This document shows positions 24,050-33,618 of a DNA stretch of 64,000 nucleotides, one piece after another. The DNA is from DATACQ01 sp036555515 (lineage in GTDB: Bacteria > Desulfobacterota > Binatia > UBA9968), in contig DATBLC010000417.1 of the NCBI GenBank assembly GCA_036555515.1, positions 1-64,000 on the forward strand. The letters run 5' to 3'. The position numbers and the translations under genes were made by a program. The notes beneath the pieces were generated by a model that saw nothing but the letters and a program-made list of their open reading frames with translations, searched no databases and had not been told where the DNA came from. The number at the start of each line of letters is the position of its first letter. Position 1 is the first letter of the stretch.

Positions 24050-25312
24050 TCAGCGAAAATATTCCTTGAACGCCGTCACCATCAGATTCGCCAGCCGCTC
24101 GTTATAACTCTCGACATGTCCATAATGGGTGAGATTGGGGACGACGATTAATCTCAGATCCTCGGCATAGGGTTTGAACCGCTGGAACGCGTATACCTCG
24201 CGCCGGTAGCCGAGTCCCCGATCGCCGCCTTCGATCCAGTGGCCCTTGTCGTTTGCGCCGACGACGTGGAGTAACTTCTTGCCCCGCAGTCGCTCCAGCT
24301 CGGCGTTGTAGGTGATGAAGAGTTCCTCGTCGGGTAGTTGGGAAATCCTTTTGATCTCCGGTAGCAGCACGTCGTGGGCGCTATGCTCGATGTCCTGCAA
24401 GAATGGCTTAAACTGCGGGCGTCGATGATTTTCCAATTCGAACCAGCGCTCCGCGCTGCCCCAGGGCTGGTTGGGACCGACGTAGCCGCTTTTGACGTAG
24501 CCTTGCGGCGAACGGCGGCTGAGCTCGGTGACATTGCGGAATCCCGCGGCGCGCTCTGCCGGCGATTTTTCCGCGCAAGCGAGATCCCACTCTTTGCGCA
24601 CCCAGGCGGGCATTCCGGTGCCGAAGCCGAGACCGCCGATGACTGTATTCTTGATTCCGTATTGTTCGAGCAAGTAAAAATACTCACCGCCGGTGGAATG
24701 GCCCCAACAGAAAATTGGACAGCCCGGCAAGCTCTTTTCGATGAGCACTCTGATCGCTTCGAGGCACATACGAAAGGTATACACGGCCAAACGACTTTGC
24801 AGTTCCTCGTCGCAGGGAACGGCGCCGATGATGAACTCGGGACGGCGCTGCGCAATCGGCGGCCACGGATTGCGGCTGTAGTGGCCGGGCAGCGAAACGG
24901 CCAAAACGGGAATTCCGAGCGACGCGATATGCTGGGCGACGCCGACGCGCGCCGTTCCGGGATCAATTTTCGACAGATCGGGATATTGTTCGGGCCCGTC
25001 AGGCGTAAAAACGAATTCATATTCATTTGCCGCGCCCCCGTGCACCATGACGACGGCCATATCGGTGATCGAGTTTTTGGCCGGCGTGAAAAGTCTGCCG
25101 TGAATATCCCATTGAAACAACTCGCCGGGCTTAGCCGGATTCGGATATCGTCCGATGCGCGCCTCGACTTCCTCGACGGTAAAGACCGTTCGCGCGTAGG
25201 GATCGGGAAAATTAGTGTAGTCCTCCCATGACATCGAGTAAATGAACTCATCGTGGAGCCCGTCACCTTTGGTAAGTGCTGCCACGTATCGATCAATCGC
25301 TTGCTGGCTCAT
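24050..25312 (-). CDS. Alpha/beta hydrolase, large
   Basis: A 420-residue protein from ATG 25312. A long N-terminal extension (about 85 residues) precedes the hydrolase core: AVVMVHGGAANEYEF (oxyanion), LGIPVLAVSLPGHYSRN, the nucleophile elbow WGHSTGG, an aspartate in GANDKGHWIEGGD and a C-terminal His in NLTHYGHVES. No signal peptide. I do not know a characterised close relative; it could be an esterase or a C-C hydrolase. Confidence 0.8.
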   Translation of the reverse strand: MSQQAIDRYVAALTKGDGLHDEFIYSMSWEDYTNFPDPYARTVFTVEEVEARIGRYPNPAKPGELFQWDIHGRLFTPAKNSITDMAVVMVHGGAANEYEFVFTPDGPEQYPDLSKIDPGTARVGVAQHIASLGIPVLAVSLPGHYSRNPWPPIAQRRPEFIIGAVPCDEELQSRLAVYTFRMCLEAIRVLIEKSLPGCPIFCWGHSTGGEYFYLLEQYGIKNTVIGGLGFGTGMPAWVRKEWDLACAEKSPAERAAGFRNVTELSRRSPQGYVKSGYVGPNQPWGSAERWFELENHRRPQFKPFLQDIEHSAHDVLLPEIKRISQLPDEELFITYNAELERLRGKKLLHVVGANDKGHWIEGGDRGLGYRREVYAFQRFKPYAEDLRLIVVPNLTHYGHVESYNERLANLMVTAFKEYFR

Positions 25313-25493
25313 GCCGCGCTCCTACGAGTAAAATAGTCTTAGCTCTTAAGGGTATGTCGGCATCGGGAACCGCTGTCAAGGTCGATGAACGCCGCCAACA
25401 CGAATTCTTCATGCTTCGAAAAAAACGGACGCCAGCGCGCAAGGGACGGGCCTGGAAGAACAGACTGGGTGGCAGTTCAAAGTTCAAGTTTCA

Positions 25494-25760
25494 ACCCGCA
25501 TTCCGCAGTTAGACTGAGGAGACGGCGAGCGAGGTGGAACCCTGAAGTAGCGAAGCGTCCAACTGTAAAATTTCAAAGTCATTTTGCGCTATCGCACGTT
25601 GTTACGAGCTTTAACGTTCCATTCAAGCACCGCTGCTCGATGTTAGCTCAGAGGCAGACGGCATCTCCGCCACAGGCGGATCAGCCTTCGGCTGAGACTT
25701 TGCTACGGAAGGGTTGCGCCTCGCGTTTCCTGTCGAGAGCAACTGCGGAGTCCGGGTTCA
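25494..25760 (+). repeat. IR265 palindromic element, copy 1
   Basis: A segment of about 267 bp bounded by AACCCGCATTCCGCAGTT and AACTGCGGAGTCCGGGTT, which are inverted repeats. Inside are two hairpins, TCCGCC-ACA-GGCGGA and TCAGC-CTTCG-GCTGA. The same element recurs at 44356, 58472 and 63463. It has no gene and lies between two divergent genes. Confidence 0.75.
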
Positions 25761-25923
25761 ATGTTCAACGTCTTCCGATCTTTTTTGAACTTCATGGGCG
25801 CAATCCCTAACTTTGAACCAGTGATGTCCGTATCTGGCTGAGGAACGATGGGCAACTTGACATTGTTTGCACCCTGCGGCTAAACCTTTTGACTAGCGCT
25901 GGATCAATCGGGAGGCGGGTGAT

Positions 25924-27045
25924 ATGGCCGATGGTGCTCAACGTCCAACCTACGAAAAGGTCGAACGCAAAGTCGAGGTGATGGATACCCCCTACGACCG
26001 CTGGATCGCGTCCCAGGGCATCGACGTCATTCGCGGCTTTTTTGTCGAAGACCTCTATACGGTTCCGCTCAAATGGTGGGACCGCATGGGCGGAAACGGC
26101 GTTTACGTCATGCTAGACGGCACCGGTTACATGGACGACGCTTACGTCGTCGAGATACCGGCGGGCAAAAGCCTCAACCCGCAGCGCCATATCTACGAGG
26201 CTTTGATCTATGTTCTCTCCGGCCGGGGCGCGACGACGGTGTGGCAAGTCGACGGCGTCAGGCAAAGCTTCGAATGGCAGGCGGGAAGTCTGTTCGCGCT
26301 ACCGCTCAACGCTTGGTATCAGCATTTCAATGGCCAAGGCGACCGGGTAGCGCGTCTTTTGGCCGTCACCACGGCGCCGCTGATTTTTAATCTGTTTCAC
26401 TGCGAAGACTTCGTAATCAATAATCCCTACGCGTTCACCGACCGCTTCAAGGGTGAAGAGGGCTACTTCGGCGGCGGCGGAAAACTATACAGCGACCGCG
26501 TGGTCGAGACCAATTTCGTTGCAGATGTCGTCAATATCGAACCGGTAGAGTGGTCTGAAAGAGGTAAGGGCAACGCGACGATTTTTTTTGAAATGTCCCA
26601 AAGCATGATGGGTTCCCATGTGTCGCGCTTTCCCGTCGGTATCTACAAAAAGGCGCACCGCCACGGCCCGGGCGCGCATGTCTTTATTCTCACCGGCAAG
26701 GGTTATTCCTTGCTGTGGCCGGAGGGCAAGGAGATCACGCGCGTCGATTGGAAGCCAGGATCCATCGTCGTGCCGCCCGAAGGTTGGTTTCATCAACACT
26801 TCAATTCGAGCGCGGAGCCGGCGCGTTATTTGGCGCTGAAGATACTCAGCCGCAAGTTCAAGCTGCAGCCCGGTAAGATTCAATCCGATGTTCCACTGGC
26901 TTATGGCGGCTGGCAGATCGAATACGAAGACGAGGATCCGATGATCCGCAGGACGTTTGAAGAAGAATGCGCCAGGTCCGGCGCGCAGGTGAAAATGCCG
27001 GGGGCGGCGGGCGCCCCAATTGACAAGGATAGGGGTCTTTCCTAA
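25924..27045 (+). CDS. Bicupin protein (gentisate-dioxygenase-like fold), copy 1
   Basis: A 373-residue protein from ATG 25924, with GGGAGGCGG upstream. Two cupin barrels: about residues 60-150 (PQRHIYEALIYVLSGRGATT, LPLNAWYQHFN) and 220-320 (YKKAHRHGPGAHVFILTGKG, PPEGWFHQHFN), each carrying His/Glu metal-ligand positions. The layout resembles gentisate or hydroxynaphthoate dioxygenases, but residues for ring substrates cannot be judged. A second bicupin is at 56095. It overlaps nothing and is followed 46 bases later by a VOC gene, so the pair is probably one transcript. Confidence 0.8.
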   Translation: MADGAQRPTYEKVERKVEVMDTPYDRWIASQGIDVIRGFFVEDLYTVPLKWWDRMGGNGVYVMLDGTGYMDDAYVVEIPAGKSLNPQRHIYEALIYVLSGRGATTVWQVDGVRQSFEWQAGSLFALPLNAWYQHFNGQGDRVARLLAVTTAPLIFNLFHCEDFVINNPYAFTDRFKGEEGYFGGGGKLYSDRVVETNFVADVVNIEPVEWSERGKGNATIFFEMSQSMMGSHVSRFPVGIYKKAHRHGPGAHVFILTGKGYSLLWPEGKEITRVDWKPGSIVVPPEGWFHQHFNSSAEPARYLALKILSRKFKLQPGKIQSDVPLAYGGWQIEYEDEDPMIRRTFEEECARSGAQVKMPGAAGAPIDKDRGLS

Positions 27046-27091
27046 TAATAATCGCAGCATCATAGAAACGTCGGGATCTGAAGGAGATAAG

Positions 27092-27919
27092 ATGCTGAAA
27101 CCGATAGCAATCACCGAGGGACATTACGAATGTCGTTCACTGGATGAAACCCTGCCGATCTTCACCGATCTCTTGGCGGTTGAAATTGTTGAGCGGACGG
27201 ACAAGAAAGCTGTGGTTAAGCATCCGAACACTGCCTGGCGTCTGGTGATTCACGAGGGCGGGCCGGATTCCAAAAACAAACCGCATACCAATCACTATGG
27301 GTTCCGAGTGGCGAACAGCAAGGAAATACCCAAAGCGCACGACTACATCTCCGATCACAAATCGCAATACAAGATTAAGAGCGTGACCAAGCCCCACGAG
27401 GCCCATTTTGCTTATTCAATTTATTTCAAAGAGCCAGGCGGAAACGACTTGGAGATCGAATACTATAATCCCGCTGCAGTGAAACATGGGCGGAAAATTG
27501 CCCAACCGCACTGGGAGACGTTATTGCCAGAAGAAAAGTTTCCAGGTAGAGGCTATATCCCCCAGGCAATGACCCACGGAACGCTGAACTGCGATGACAA
27601 AGAGAGCAGCGACAAATTTCTTGAGCATGTGCTTGGTCTCAATATCATTGGCGGTGGGCGCATGTCGACTTACATAAACCTTCCCAGTGGCCCGTGGTAC
27701 ATCGTGGTGTTGCCGACCACGCACCGCGATTATTTATCGGCGGCCAACCGCTTTACTTTGAAACTCGCCTCGGCGGAAGAAGTTGCCGACGCGCACAAGG
27801 ATTTCTCAAAAACCGGCAAACAGCTGGGCGTTCAGGAACTCTGGGATCTACAGGAAAACGGCCGCGTGAGCTTCATCATGGGTGACATCAACAAGAACTA
27901 TTGGGAAGTGACCTCGTAA
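27092..27919 (+). CDS. Two-domain VOC-family dioxygenase-like protein
   Basis: A 275-residue protein from ATG 27092 with GAAGGAGATAA upstream. Two VOC modules: AITEGHYECRSLDETLPIFTDLL with TNHYGFRV and NDLEIEYY in the first, and AMTHGTLNCDDKESSDKFLE with NRFTLKLAS and a C-terminal NYWEVTS in the second. His and Glu metal-ligand positions are present in the first half. It is probably a ring-cleavage or glyoxalase-type enzyme working with the bicupin before it. Confidence 0.78.
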   Translation: MLKPIAITEGHYECRSLDETLPIFTDLLAVEIVERTDKKAVVKHPNTAWRLVIHEGGPDSKNKPHTNHYGFRVANSKEIPKAHDYISDHKSQYKIKSVTKPHEAHFAYSIYFKEPGGNDLEIEYYNPAAVKHGRKIAQPHWETLLPEEKFPGRGYIPQAMTHGTLNCDDKESSDKFLEHVLGLNIIGGGRMSTYINLPSGPWYIVVLPTTHRDYLSAANRFTLKLASAEEVADAHKDFSKTGKQLGVQELWDLQENGRVSFIMGDINKNYWEVTS

Positions 27920-28024
27920 TCGATTCTAGTCCAATCGCGTCGCAACGCCGCAGGTGGACGCGCCATCAGTGGTGCGGGCTAGCTTATTGACGCCGCCCTA
28001 GAACACGAAGAAAACACAGCTTCG

Positions 28025-29314
28025 TTACGCTGCGGGTCTGGCACCGCCGCAGCAGCGTTTATACTTCTTGCCGCTGCCGCAAGGGCAAGGGTCGTTGCGT
28101 CCGGCCTGGCGAATGGAAGTTTTTGCGTCCGCGGCGCGCACCATCTCCATGAGTTTTTCGGTAGGCTCGCCGGCGTCCACCAGCTCGGCAAACTTTTTGA
28201 AGTAAGGTTTGCTGTGCGAAAAGAAGTCTTTAAGACCGGCGCAGAGGTAATTGAGGCCGTCTTCGCCGTCGGGCGTTTTGATAATGCGGTCTTTGGGGCA
28301 GCCGCCGTTGCACATGCTCAAGACTTCGCACTCGCGGCAAAACCTCGGTAAGCTCGTCCGTTTGTTCTGGCCGAACTCGCGCTGCTTCGGGTCTTCCACC
28401 ATCTCCGCCAGCGGCCGCTCGTAAATATTGCCGATCTTGTATTCCGGCAGCACGTAGTGGTCGCAGGAATAGAAATCGCCGTTGTGCTCGACCACCGGGA
28501 CGTCGCCACAGGTCTCGCGATAGATGCACAAAGCGTGTTCCATGCCCAAAAACGGCCGTACCGACTCGTCGAAAAGCTGGATAAAGATTTTGCCGATATC
28601 GTGACGCACCCACTCGTCGAAAATCGTGTTGAGAAAGCGGCCGTAGGCGGCCGCGGGAACCGAGCGCTTGTGCACGGGATGGGCGGGATCGCCGGTTTTT
28701 TCCACCAGCGGGAGGAACTGCAAATACTGCCCGCCGATTTCCTTCAGGTAGCGGTAAACCTGGGTAGGGTATTGAACATTGACATCGTGGACGACGCAGA
28801 GCAGATCGACGTGGACTTTTGCCTTGCGCAGCATATGAAAGGCCTGCACCACTTGCTTATGGGTCGGCTTTTGCCCCTTGGTGACGCGGTAATGGTCGTG
28901 CAACTCGCGCGGGCCGTCCAAGCTCAAACCGATGTAGAAATTTTCCTTGGCGAGGAACTCGCACCATTCTTCGTTGATGGTCGTGCCGTTGGTCTGTATG
29001 CCGTTGATGATCTTTTTGCCTGCCGGCAGGTGTGCTTTCTGCAACGCCACGGCTCTGCGGAAAAAATCGAGGCCCAGCAAGGTCGGCTCGCCGCCATGCC
29101 AGGAGAAGCTGACGAACTCTCCGCGGGTCGCCTGGATATGCTGCGCGATGTAGCGCTCCAGGGTCTCGTCGCTGAGGCGAAAGTTTGTGCCCTTGGGATA
29201 GAGATCTTCTTTCTGCAGATAATAGCAATAGTGGCAGTCCAGGTTGCAGATTGCCCCGATGGTTTTCACCATGACCTGAAATTCACGCGCGGCGGTTTCC
29301 AAAGGCACCTCCAA
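28025..29314 (-). CDS. Radical SAM anaerobic-sulfatase-maturase-type enzyme with SEC-C tail
   Basis: A 429-residue protein from about 29314. The radical SAM cluster motif CNLDCHYCYY is at about residues 23-32, followed by SFSWHGGEPTLLG, GIQTNGTTI and LSLDGPRELHD. A SPASM-type region holds the auxiliary cluster cysteines (CGDVPVVEHNGDFYSCDHY; CRECEVLSMCNGGCPKD). The last 25 residues (GRNDPCPCGSGKKYKRCCGG) are a SEC-C/YecA zinc motif, an unusual addition. Such maturases turn a Cys or Ser of a sulfatase into formylglycine. No sulfatase gene is in this window. Confidence 0.88.
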   Translation of the reverse strand: MEVPLETAAREFQVMVKTIGAICNLDCHYCYYLQKEDLYPKGTNFRLSDETLERYIAQHIQATRGEFVSFSWHGGEPTLLGLDFFRRAVALQKAHLPAGKKIINGIQTNGTTINEEWCEFLAKENFYIGLSLDGPRELHDHYRVTKGQKPTHKQVVQAFHMLRKAKVHVDLLCVVHDVNVQYPTQVYRYLKEIGGQYLQFLPLVEKTGDPAHPVHKRSVPAAAYGRFLNTIFDEWVRHDIGKIFIQLFDESVRPFLGMEHALCIYRETCGDVPVVEHNGDFYSCDHYVLPEYKIGNIYERPLAEMVEDPKQREFGQNKRTSLPRFCRECEVLSMCNGGCPKDRIIKTPDGEDGLNYLCAGLKDFFSHSKPYFKKFAELVDAGEPTEKLMEMVRAADAKTSIRQAGRNDPCPCGSGKKYKRCCGGARPAA

Positions 29315-29435
29315 GGACTAAAGCAACACCGGCCTTTTAGCTCTGGGCCATTGACTTCGACTGGACTGTACTCAAAAAAACGGCGGATGTCACCCCCTAT
29401 GGGTTCGGAACGACAGCGAGATGAGACTTCTCCTT

Positions 29436-30497
29436 TCACGGCGCCCAATCGGCGATAAAGATATTGAACTCGCGCGGCCCCTTGGCGTTTCTGGTCGAGG
29501 CGAACAACAGTTTCTGTCCGTCTCGTGAGAACATTGGGAAGCTGTCGAACCGAGCCCCGTACGTCACACGCTCAAGACCGCTGCCGTCAATGTTAATCAT
29601 ATGGAGAGCAAAACTTCGGCGCTCGGGGTCGTGCAGGTTCGACGAGAAGATGATCCGCCGGTTGGCGCGGTGCAGGAAGGGCGCCCAGTTGGCGGCGCCG
29701 TTATTCGTTACTTGCCGTTTGTTCGACCCATCGGCAGACATCATAAAGATCTCCGCCCGGCTCGGCTTAATTAGATTTTGATTGAGCAGGATCTCGTATT
29801 CCCTCAGATCGTCCTTGGTCGTGGGATAATCGCCGCGATAGACGATGGTCTTCCCGTCCCAGGAAAAAAAGGGCCCGCCGTCATAGCCCTTCGCAGTGGT
29901 CAATCTCCTCGCGCCGCCGCCGTCAGTGTTCATTGTGTAGATGTCGAGATCGCCGGACCGCATGGAAGTAAAAACAATTTTTTTGCCGTCGGGCGAGATG
30001 GTTCCTTCCGCGTCGTAACCCGGATTCTTCGTCAAGCGTTTTGCTCCGGAACCGTCGAGATTGGCGCTGAAGATTTCATACGTGGGATAGATCGGCCAGA
30101 CGTAGCCACGGCTACGATCCGGCGCCGGCGGGCAGCCAGGGCCCGCCAGATGAGTTGAGGCGTAGATAAACCGCCTACCGTCGGGAGCGAAGAACCCGCA
30201 AGTCGTCCGGCCTCTGCCGCTATTCAATAGTCTCACGTCGCTGCCGTCGGCATTCATACTGAAAATCTGATCGCACTCGAAAGGCGGCCGGGTGGACTGA
30301 AAAATTATCTTGCTGCCGTCGGCAGAAAAATACGCCTCGGCATTCTGTCCGCCGAAGGTGAGCTGCTTCAAATTCTTTAGGCGCGTCTCCTGGGCAACTG
30401 GGGATTGAGGGGGAACTTGCCCTTGGGCTTTGGCGAAAAACGAATCGACGAAGATCAGGACGGCGACCGGAGCAAACCACAAGATTAAAGTTTTCAC
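29436..30497 (-). CDS. Exported TolB-type beta-propeller (PD40) protein
   Basis: A 353-residue protein from ATG 30497. A signal peptide (residues 1-24, ending FFAKA) leads to six or so PD40 blades, each with the pattern seen as NAEAYFSADGSKIIFQSTR, DIYTMNTDGGGARRLT, GTISPDGKKIVFTSMRSGD and FSRDGQKLLFASTRN. It is therefore a periplasmic propeller like TolB or the N-terminal part of acylaminoacyl peptidases, without a catalytic domain. Partner unknown. Confidence 0.85.
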   Translation of the reverse strand: MKTLILWFAPVAVLIFVDSFFAKAQGQVPPQSPVAQETRLKNLKQLTFGGQNAEAYFSADGSKIIFQSTRPPFECDQIFSMNADGSDVRLLNSGRGRTTCGFFAPDGRRFIYASTHLAGPGCPPAPDRSRGYVWPIYPTYEIFSANLDGSGAKRLTKNPGYDAEGTISPDGKKIVFTSMRSGDLDIYTMNTDGGGARRLTTAKGYDGGPFFSWDGKTIVYRGDYPTTKDDLREYEILLNQNLIKPSRAEIFMMSADGSNKRQVTNNGAANWAPFLHRANRRIIFSSNLHDPERRSFALHMINIDGSGLERVTYGARFDSFPMFSRDGQKLLFASTRNAKGPREFNIFIADWAP

Positions 30498-30785
30498 GGA
30501 CGGATCAACTGTTCAAAAAGTGTTTACTGGACTTTACTGAAAATCTTCGCCGAAGTCATCACAGGCTATCGGCCATAGCCATTGTGGTGTTTTTGGAGAC
30601 GACTACAAACCTTGACAGCTCAACCCATAATGAAGAGAATCACTCTCTTGGTAGCCGAGCTTCAGTCGCGCTCGATTTGTTTCGTGACGAATGGAATTGA
30701 ATCCAGGTCTAAAAAAGTAGCTGGAATGCCAAAATAAATGAGTCACTGGGGAGCCCGTGCGCAACAACTACATGCCGATAATCCC

Positions 30786-31673
30786 ATGACTAACACAGAG
30801 TTTCACGGTGTGTTTCCATATTTGGTTTCGCCCGTTGATGCCTCGGGTCAGGTGAAGGCGGACGTGCTTGCGCGTCTTTGCGGTGACCTAATCGACGCCG
30901 GCGTGCATGGCCTTACGCCGTTGGGTTCGACCGGGGAATTCGCTTATCTATCATGGCTGCAGCGGCGGCGCATCGTTGAAATTGTGGTCGAAGCGGCGCG
31001 TGGCCGTGTGCCCGTGGTGGCGGGCGTGGCCGCGACGACGACGGCGGATGCCGTCTCGCAAGCGCGGGAATACGAGCGCATGAACTGCAACGGTATCTTG
31101 GCGATGCTCGAAGCCTACTTTCCGATTTCCGATGACGGCGTTTTCGAATATTTCGAAGCCATAGCCACGGCGGTGTCGTTACCGATCGTGTTATACACCA
31201 ATCCCAATTTTCAGCGTTCCGATCTCAGCCTCTTCGTAATTGATAAGCTGAGCCGGGTCCCCAACATTCGTTATATCAAGGATGCCTCTGCTAATACCGG
31301 ACGGCTGCTTTCAATCATTAATCGCGTCGAGGGTCGCGTGAAGGTCTTCTCCGCCTCAGCTCACATCCCTGCATGCGTGATGTTTATCGGCGGTGTCGGT
31401 TGGATGGCCGGGCCGGCCTGCGTTGCGCCACGGCAAAGCGTCGAATTATACGAAACTTGCCGTCGCGGCGATTGGTCGAAGGCAATGGTGTTGCAGCGGC
31501 CTCTATGGGGGTTAAACGAGGTCTTCGCCAAATATAACCTGGCCGCGTGCATCAAGGGCGCGCTCGAGCTGCAAGGCTACCCGGTCGGCGCGCCGCTGCC
31601 GCCGCAGGCAAGGTTATCTCCACACGGCCTTGAAGAAGTGAAGCGAGCACTCGCGATGATCGGTGCATTGTAG
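30786..31673 (+). CDS. DapA/NanA-family lyase (dihydrodipicolinate synthase-like)
   Basis: A 295-residue protein if started at ATG 30786; an in-frame ATG at 30738 adds 16 residues of unlikely sequence. The class I aldolase signature is clear: GVFPYLVSPVDASGQVKADV, LTPLGSTGEFAYLS, YTNPNF and the Schiff-base lysine in NIRYIKDASANTG. Members include dihydrodipicolinate synthase, N-acetylneuraminate lyase and sugar-acid aldolases. It sits directly before a peptidase E-like gene, away from lysine genes, so a catabolic aldolase is more likely than lysine synthesis. Confidence 0.85.
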   Translation: MTNTEFHGVFPYLVSPVDASGQVKADVLARLCGDLIDAGVHGLTPLGSTGEFAYLSWLQRRRIVEIVVEAARGRVPVVAGVAATTTADAVSQAREYERMNCNGILAMLEAYFPISDDGVFEYFEAIATAVSLPIVLYTNPNFQRSDLSLFVIDKLSRVPNIRYIKDASANTGRLLSIINRVEGRVKVFSASAHIPACVMFIGGVGWMAGPACVAPRQSVELYETCRRGDWSKAMVLQRPLWGLNEVFAKYNLAACIKGALELQGYPVGAPLPPQARLSPHGLEEVKRALAMIGAL

Positions 31674-31711
31674 ACGGCGCCGTGGTCCGGGGAAATTGGG
31701 TAGCAAAACCA

Positions 31712-32416
31712 ATGTCGGATAAAACACGACAAATCATACCCATAGGTGGCGGTGGATTTTATCGCGATCCGGAAAATCTCGCGCTGGAGAAATATATCAT
31801 TCAGCAATGCGGCGCGGCGCGGCCGCGGGTGGCGTTTATTTCCACGGCGAGCGCGGAGCCGGATGGTTATCTCGTCAGCTTTTACACGGCGTTCCTAAAG
31901 CTCGGGTGCGCGCCGTCGCATCTTTCTCTTTTCAAGCGCACGCCGGATTTGAAGTCGTATCTGCTCAATCAAGACGTGATCTACGTGGGCGGCGGCAATA
32001 CCAAGAGCATGCTCGCCGTGTGGCGCGAGTGGGGCGTACCTGAGTTGCTCCGTGAAGCGTGGGAGTCGGGGGTCGTTCTTGCGGGCGTAAGCGCCGGCGC
32101 CATTTGCTGGTTCGAGGAAGGCTTGACCGATTCCTGGGCGGACCGGCTGCGCCCGCTCGACTGTCTCGGATTTCTACCTGGAAGCTGCTGCCCGCACTAC
32201 GACGGTGAAGCGGAGCGGCGTCCGTCGTTACATCGACTCTTAGCCGGCCGCGAGATCATGCCTGGGATCGCCATCGAAGATTGGACGGGAGTTCATTTCC
32301 AAGGCGCGGAAATTTACCGCGTCATCTCGGCAAAAACCGGCGCCAGAGCCTACACCGTCAAAGCGGTGAACGGGATGGTCCAGGAAGCGGCGCTGCCGGT
32401 CGAGTACCTCGTCTAA
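31712..32416 (+). CDS. Peptidase E-like (S51) protein
   Basis: A 234-residue protein from ATG 31712, 38 bases after the DapA-type gene. The fold and active site of peptidase E are visible: IPIGGGGFYRDPENLALEKY, RVAFISTASAEPDGYL, VIYVGGGNTKSMLAVWRE, and the nucleophile serine in GVSAGAICWFE; SCCPHYDGEAERRP supplies the His. Related enzymes cleave Asp-X dipeptides or cyanophycin. No signal peptide. Confidence 0.85.
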   Translation: MSDKTRQIIPIGGGGFYRDPENLALEKYIIQQCGAARPRVAFISTASAEPDGYLVSFYTAFLKLGCAPSHLSLFKRTPDLKSYLLNQDVIYVGGGNTKSMLAVWREWGVPELLREAWESGVVLAGVSAGAICWFEEGLTDSWADRLRPLDCLGFLPGSCCPHYDGEAERRPSLHRLLAGREIMPGIAIEDWTGVHFQGAEIYRVISAKTGARAYTVKAVNGMVQEAALPVEYLV

Positions 32417-32565
32417 CGGAAACTTTACTCGCTCAATCGATTTTCCATCGTCTGACATCATGTTGACAGCTTGCTCCCGTGCCCTTATGTTCTTCAGAGA
32501 CGGAATCTCAGAATGGCGCGTGCCCGCCAAGTGCGTCGTTGAATTCATGGCGCCGGAAAGTTGGG

Positions 32566-33510
32566 ATGGAATTTCACTTCGACAATATCATCGGTAAGAG
32601 CAAAGCGATCCGAGACGTGCTTGAGAAGGTGCAGAAGGTGGCCAACACCCAGGCTACGGTGCTCATCACCGGCGACAGCGGTACCGGCAAAGAACTCATC
32701 GCGCTCGCGCTGCATGCGCATAGCGACCGTAAGGATAGACTTTTTCTGCCGGTGAATTGCGGCGCTTTGCCCGAGACGCTGCTCGAAAGCCTGCTATTCG
32801 GCCATATGAAAGGTTCGTTTACCGGCGCGTTCGCCAATCAAGAGGGACTGTTTGAAAAGGCGAAGGGCGGTACAATCTTCCTCGACGAGGTTGGTGAGAT
32901 TCCGCAATACTTACAGGTAAAGCTGCTGAGGGCGCTGGAGGCGAAGGAGATTCTTCCCATCGGTAGCACGGTGCCGCGCTACATTGACGTCCGCGTATTG
33001 GCCGCGACCAACCGAAACTTAAAGCGGGAAGTGGAAGAGGGGCGCTTCCGCGACGATCTCTACTACCGGCTCAACGTCATGGAAATCCATATACCGCCAC
33101 TGAGGGAGCGGCCGGAAGATATCCCTCTGCTGGTCGATCATCTCATCAGGAAGCACAACCCGGAACTTAATAAGCATTTTATGGGTGCTGACGCCGACGT
33201 CATTCGCGCGCTGATGTCGCTTCCCTGGAAAGGCAACGTGCGGGAGTTGGACAACGTGATCGAACACACAATGATTTTAGCCGAGGGCGAGAAAATTACG
33301 CTAAATGACTTGCCGGCGGCAGTTCTTGCCAGCGGCGCGAATCGTCCAGCATTTACCTACAGCCTCAAGGACGCGACGCGGCAGTTCGAAAAACAGCACA
33401 TCATTCGCGTACTAGAACAAGTGGGTCAGGACCGCAAGGAGGCCGCGAAACTTTTGGACATCAGCCTCTCGTCGCTTTATCGTAAGATCGAAGAGCTGGA
33501 AATTCCTTAG
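32566..33510 (+). CDS. Sigma-54 interacting transcriptional activator without sensor domain
   Basis: A 314-residue protein from ATG 32566; the frame extends upstream to 32479 but that part is not conserved in kind. It is an AAA+ domain (residues 1-240) with Walker A GDSGTGKEL, the sigma-54 contact loop GSFTGA (usually GAFTGA), Walker B GGTIFLDEVGEI and the RLNVMEIHIPPLRERPEDI sensor segment, then a Fis-type helix-turn-helix at the C-terminus (RKEAAKLLDISLSSLYRKI). There is no receiver or GAF domain, so control must come from expression or a partner. A -24/-12 promoter lies about 1 kb downstream at 34436. Confidence 0.9.
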   Translation: MEFHFDNIIGKSKAIRDVLEKVQKVANTQATVLITGDSGTGKELIALALHAHSDRKDRLFLPVNCGALPETLLESLLFGHMKGSFTGAFANQEGLFEKAKGGTIFLDEVGEIPQYLQVKLLRALEAKEILPIGSTVPRYIDVRVLAATNRNLKREVEEGRFRDDLYYRLNVMEIHIPPLRERPEDIPLLVDHLIRKHNPELNKHFMGADADVIRALMSLPWKGNVRELDNVIEHTMILAEGEKITLNDLPAAVLASGANRPAFTYSLKDATRQFEKQHIIRVLEQVGQDRKEAAKLLDISLSSLYRKIEELEIP

Positions 33511-33618
33511 CGCGGCAGCCATCGACGCGGTGGCACGCGCAACCGCATGCCACTGCCTTTAGAGAACGAAGAGGACGCGGCGTGCGGCCGGCGCCAATGA
33601 AGCGCGCCGCTAACTCTG

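Noticed and set aside
24154..25296. A 380-residue minus-strand open frame overlapping the alpha/beta hydrolase gene
   Set aside because: It is a shifted-frame shadow, rich in Ser and Arg, with no domain; the overlapping frame has the complete hydrolase motifs.
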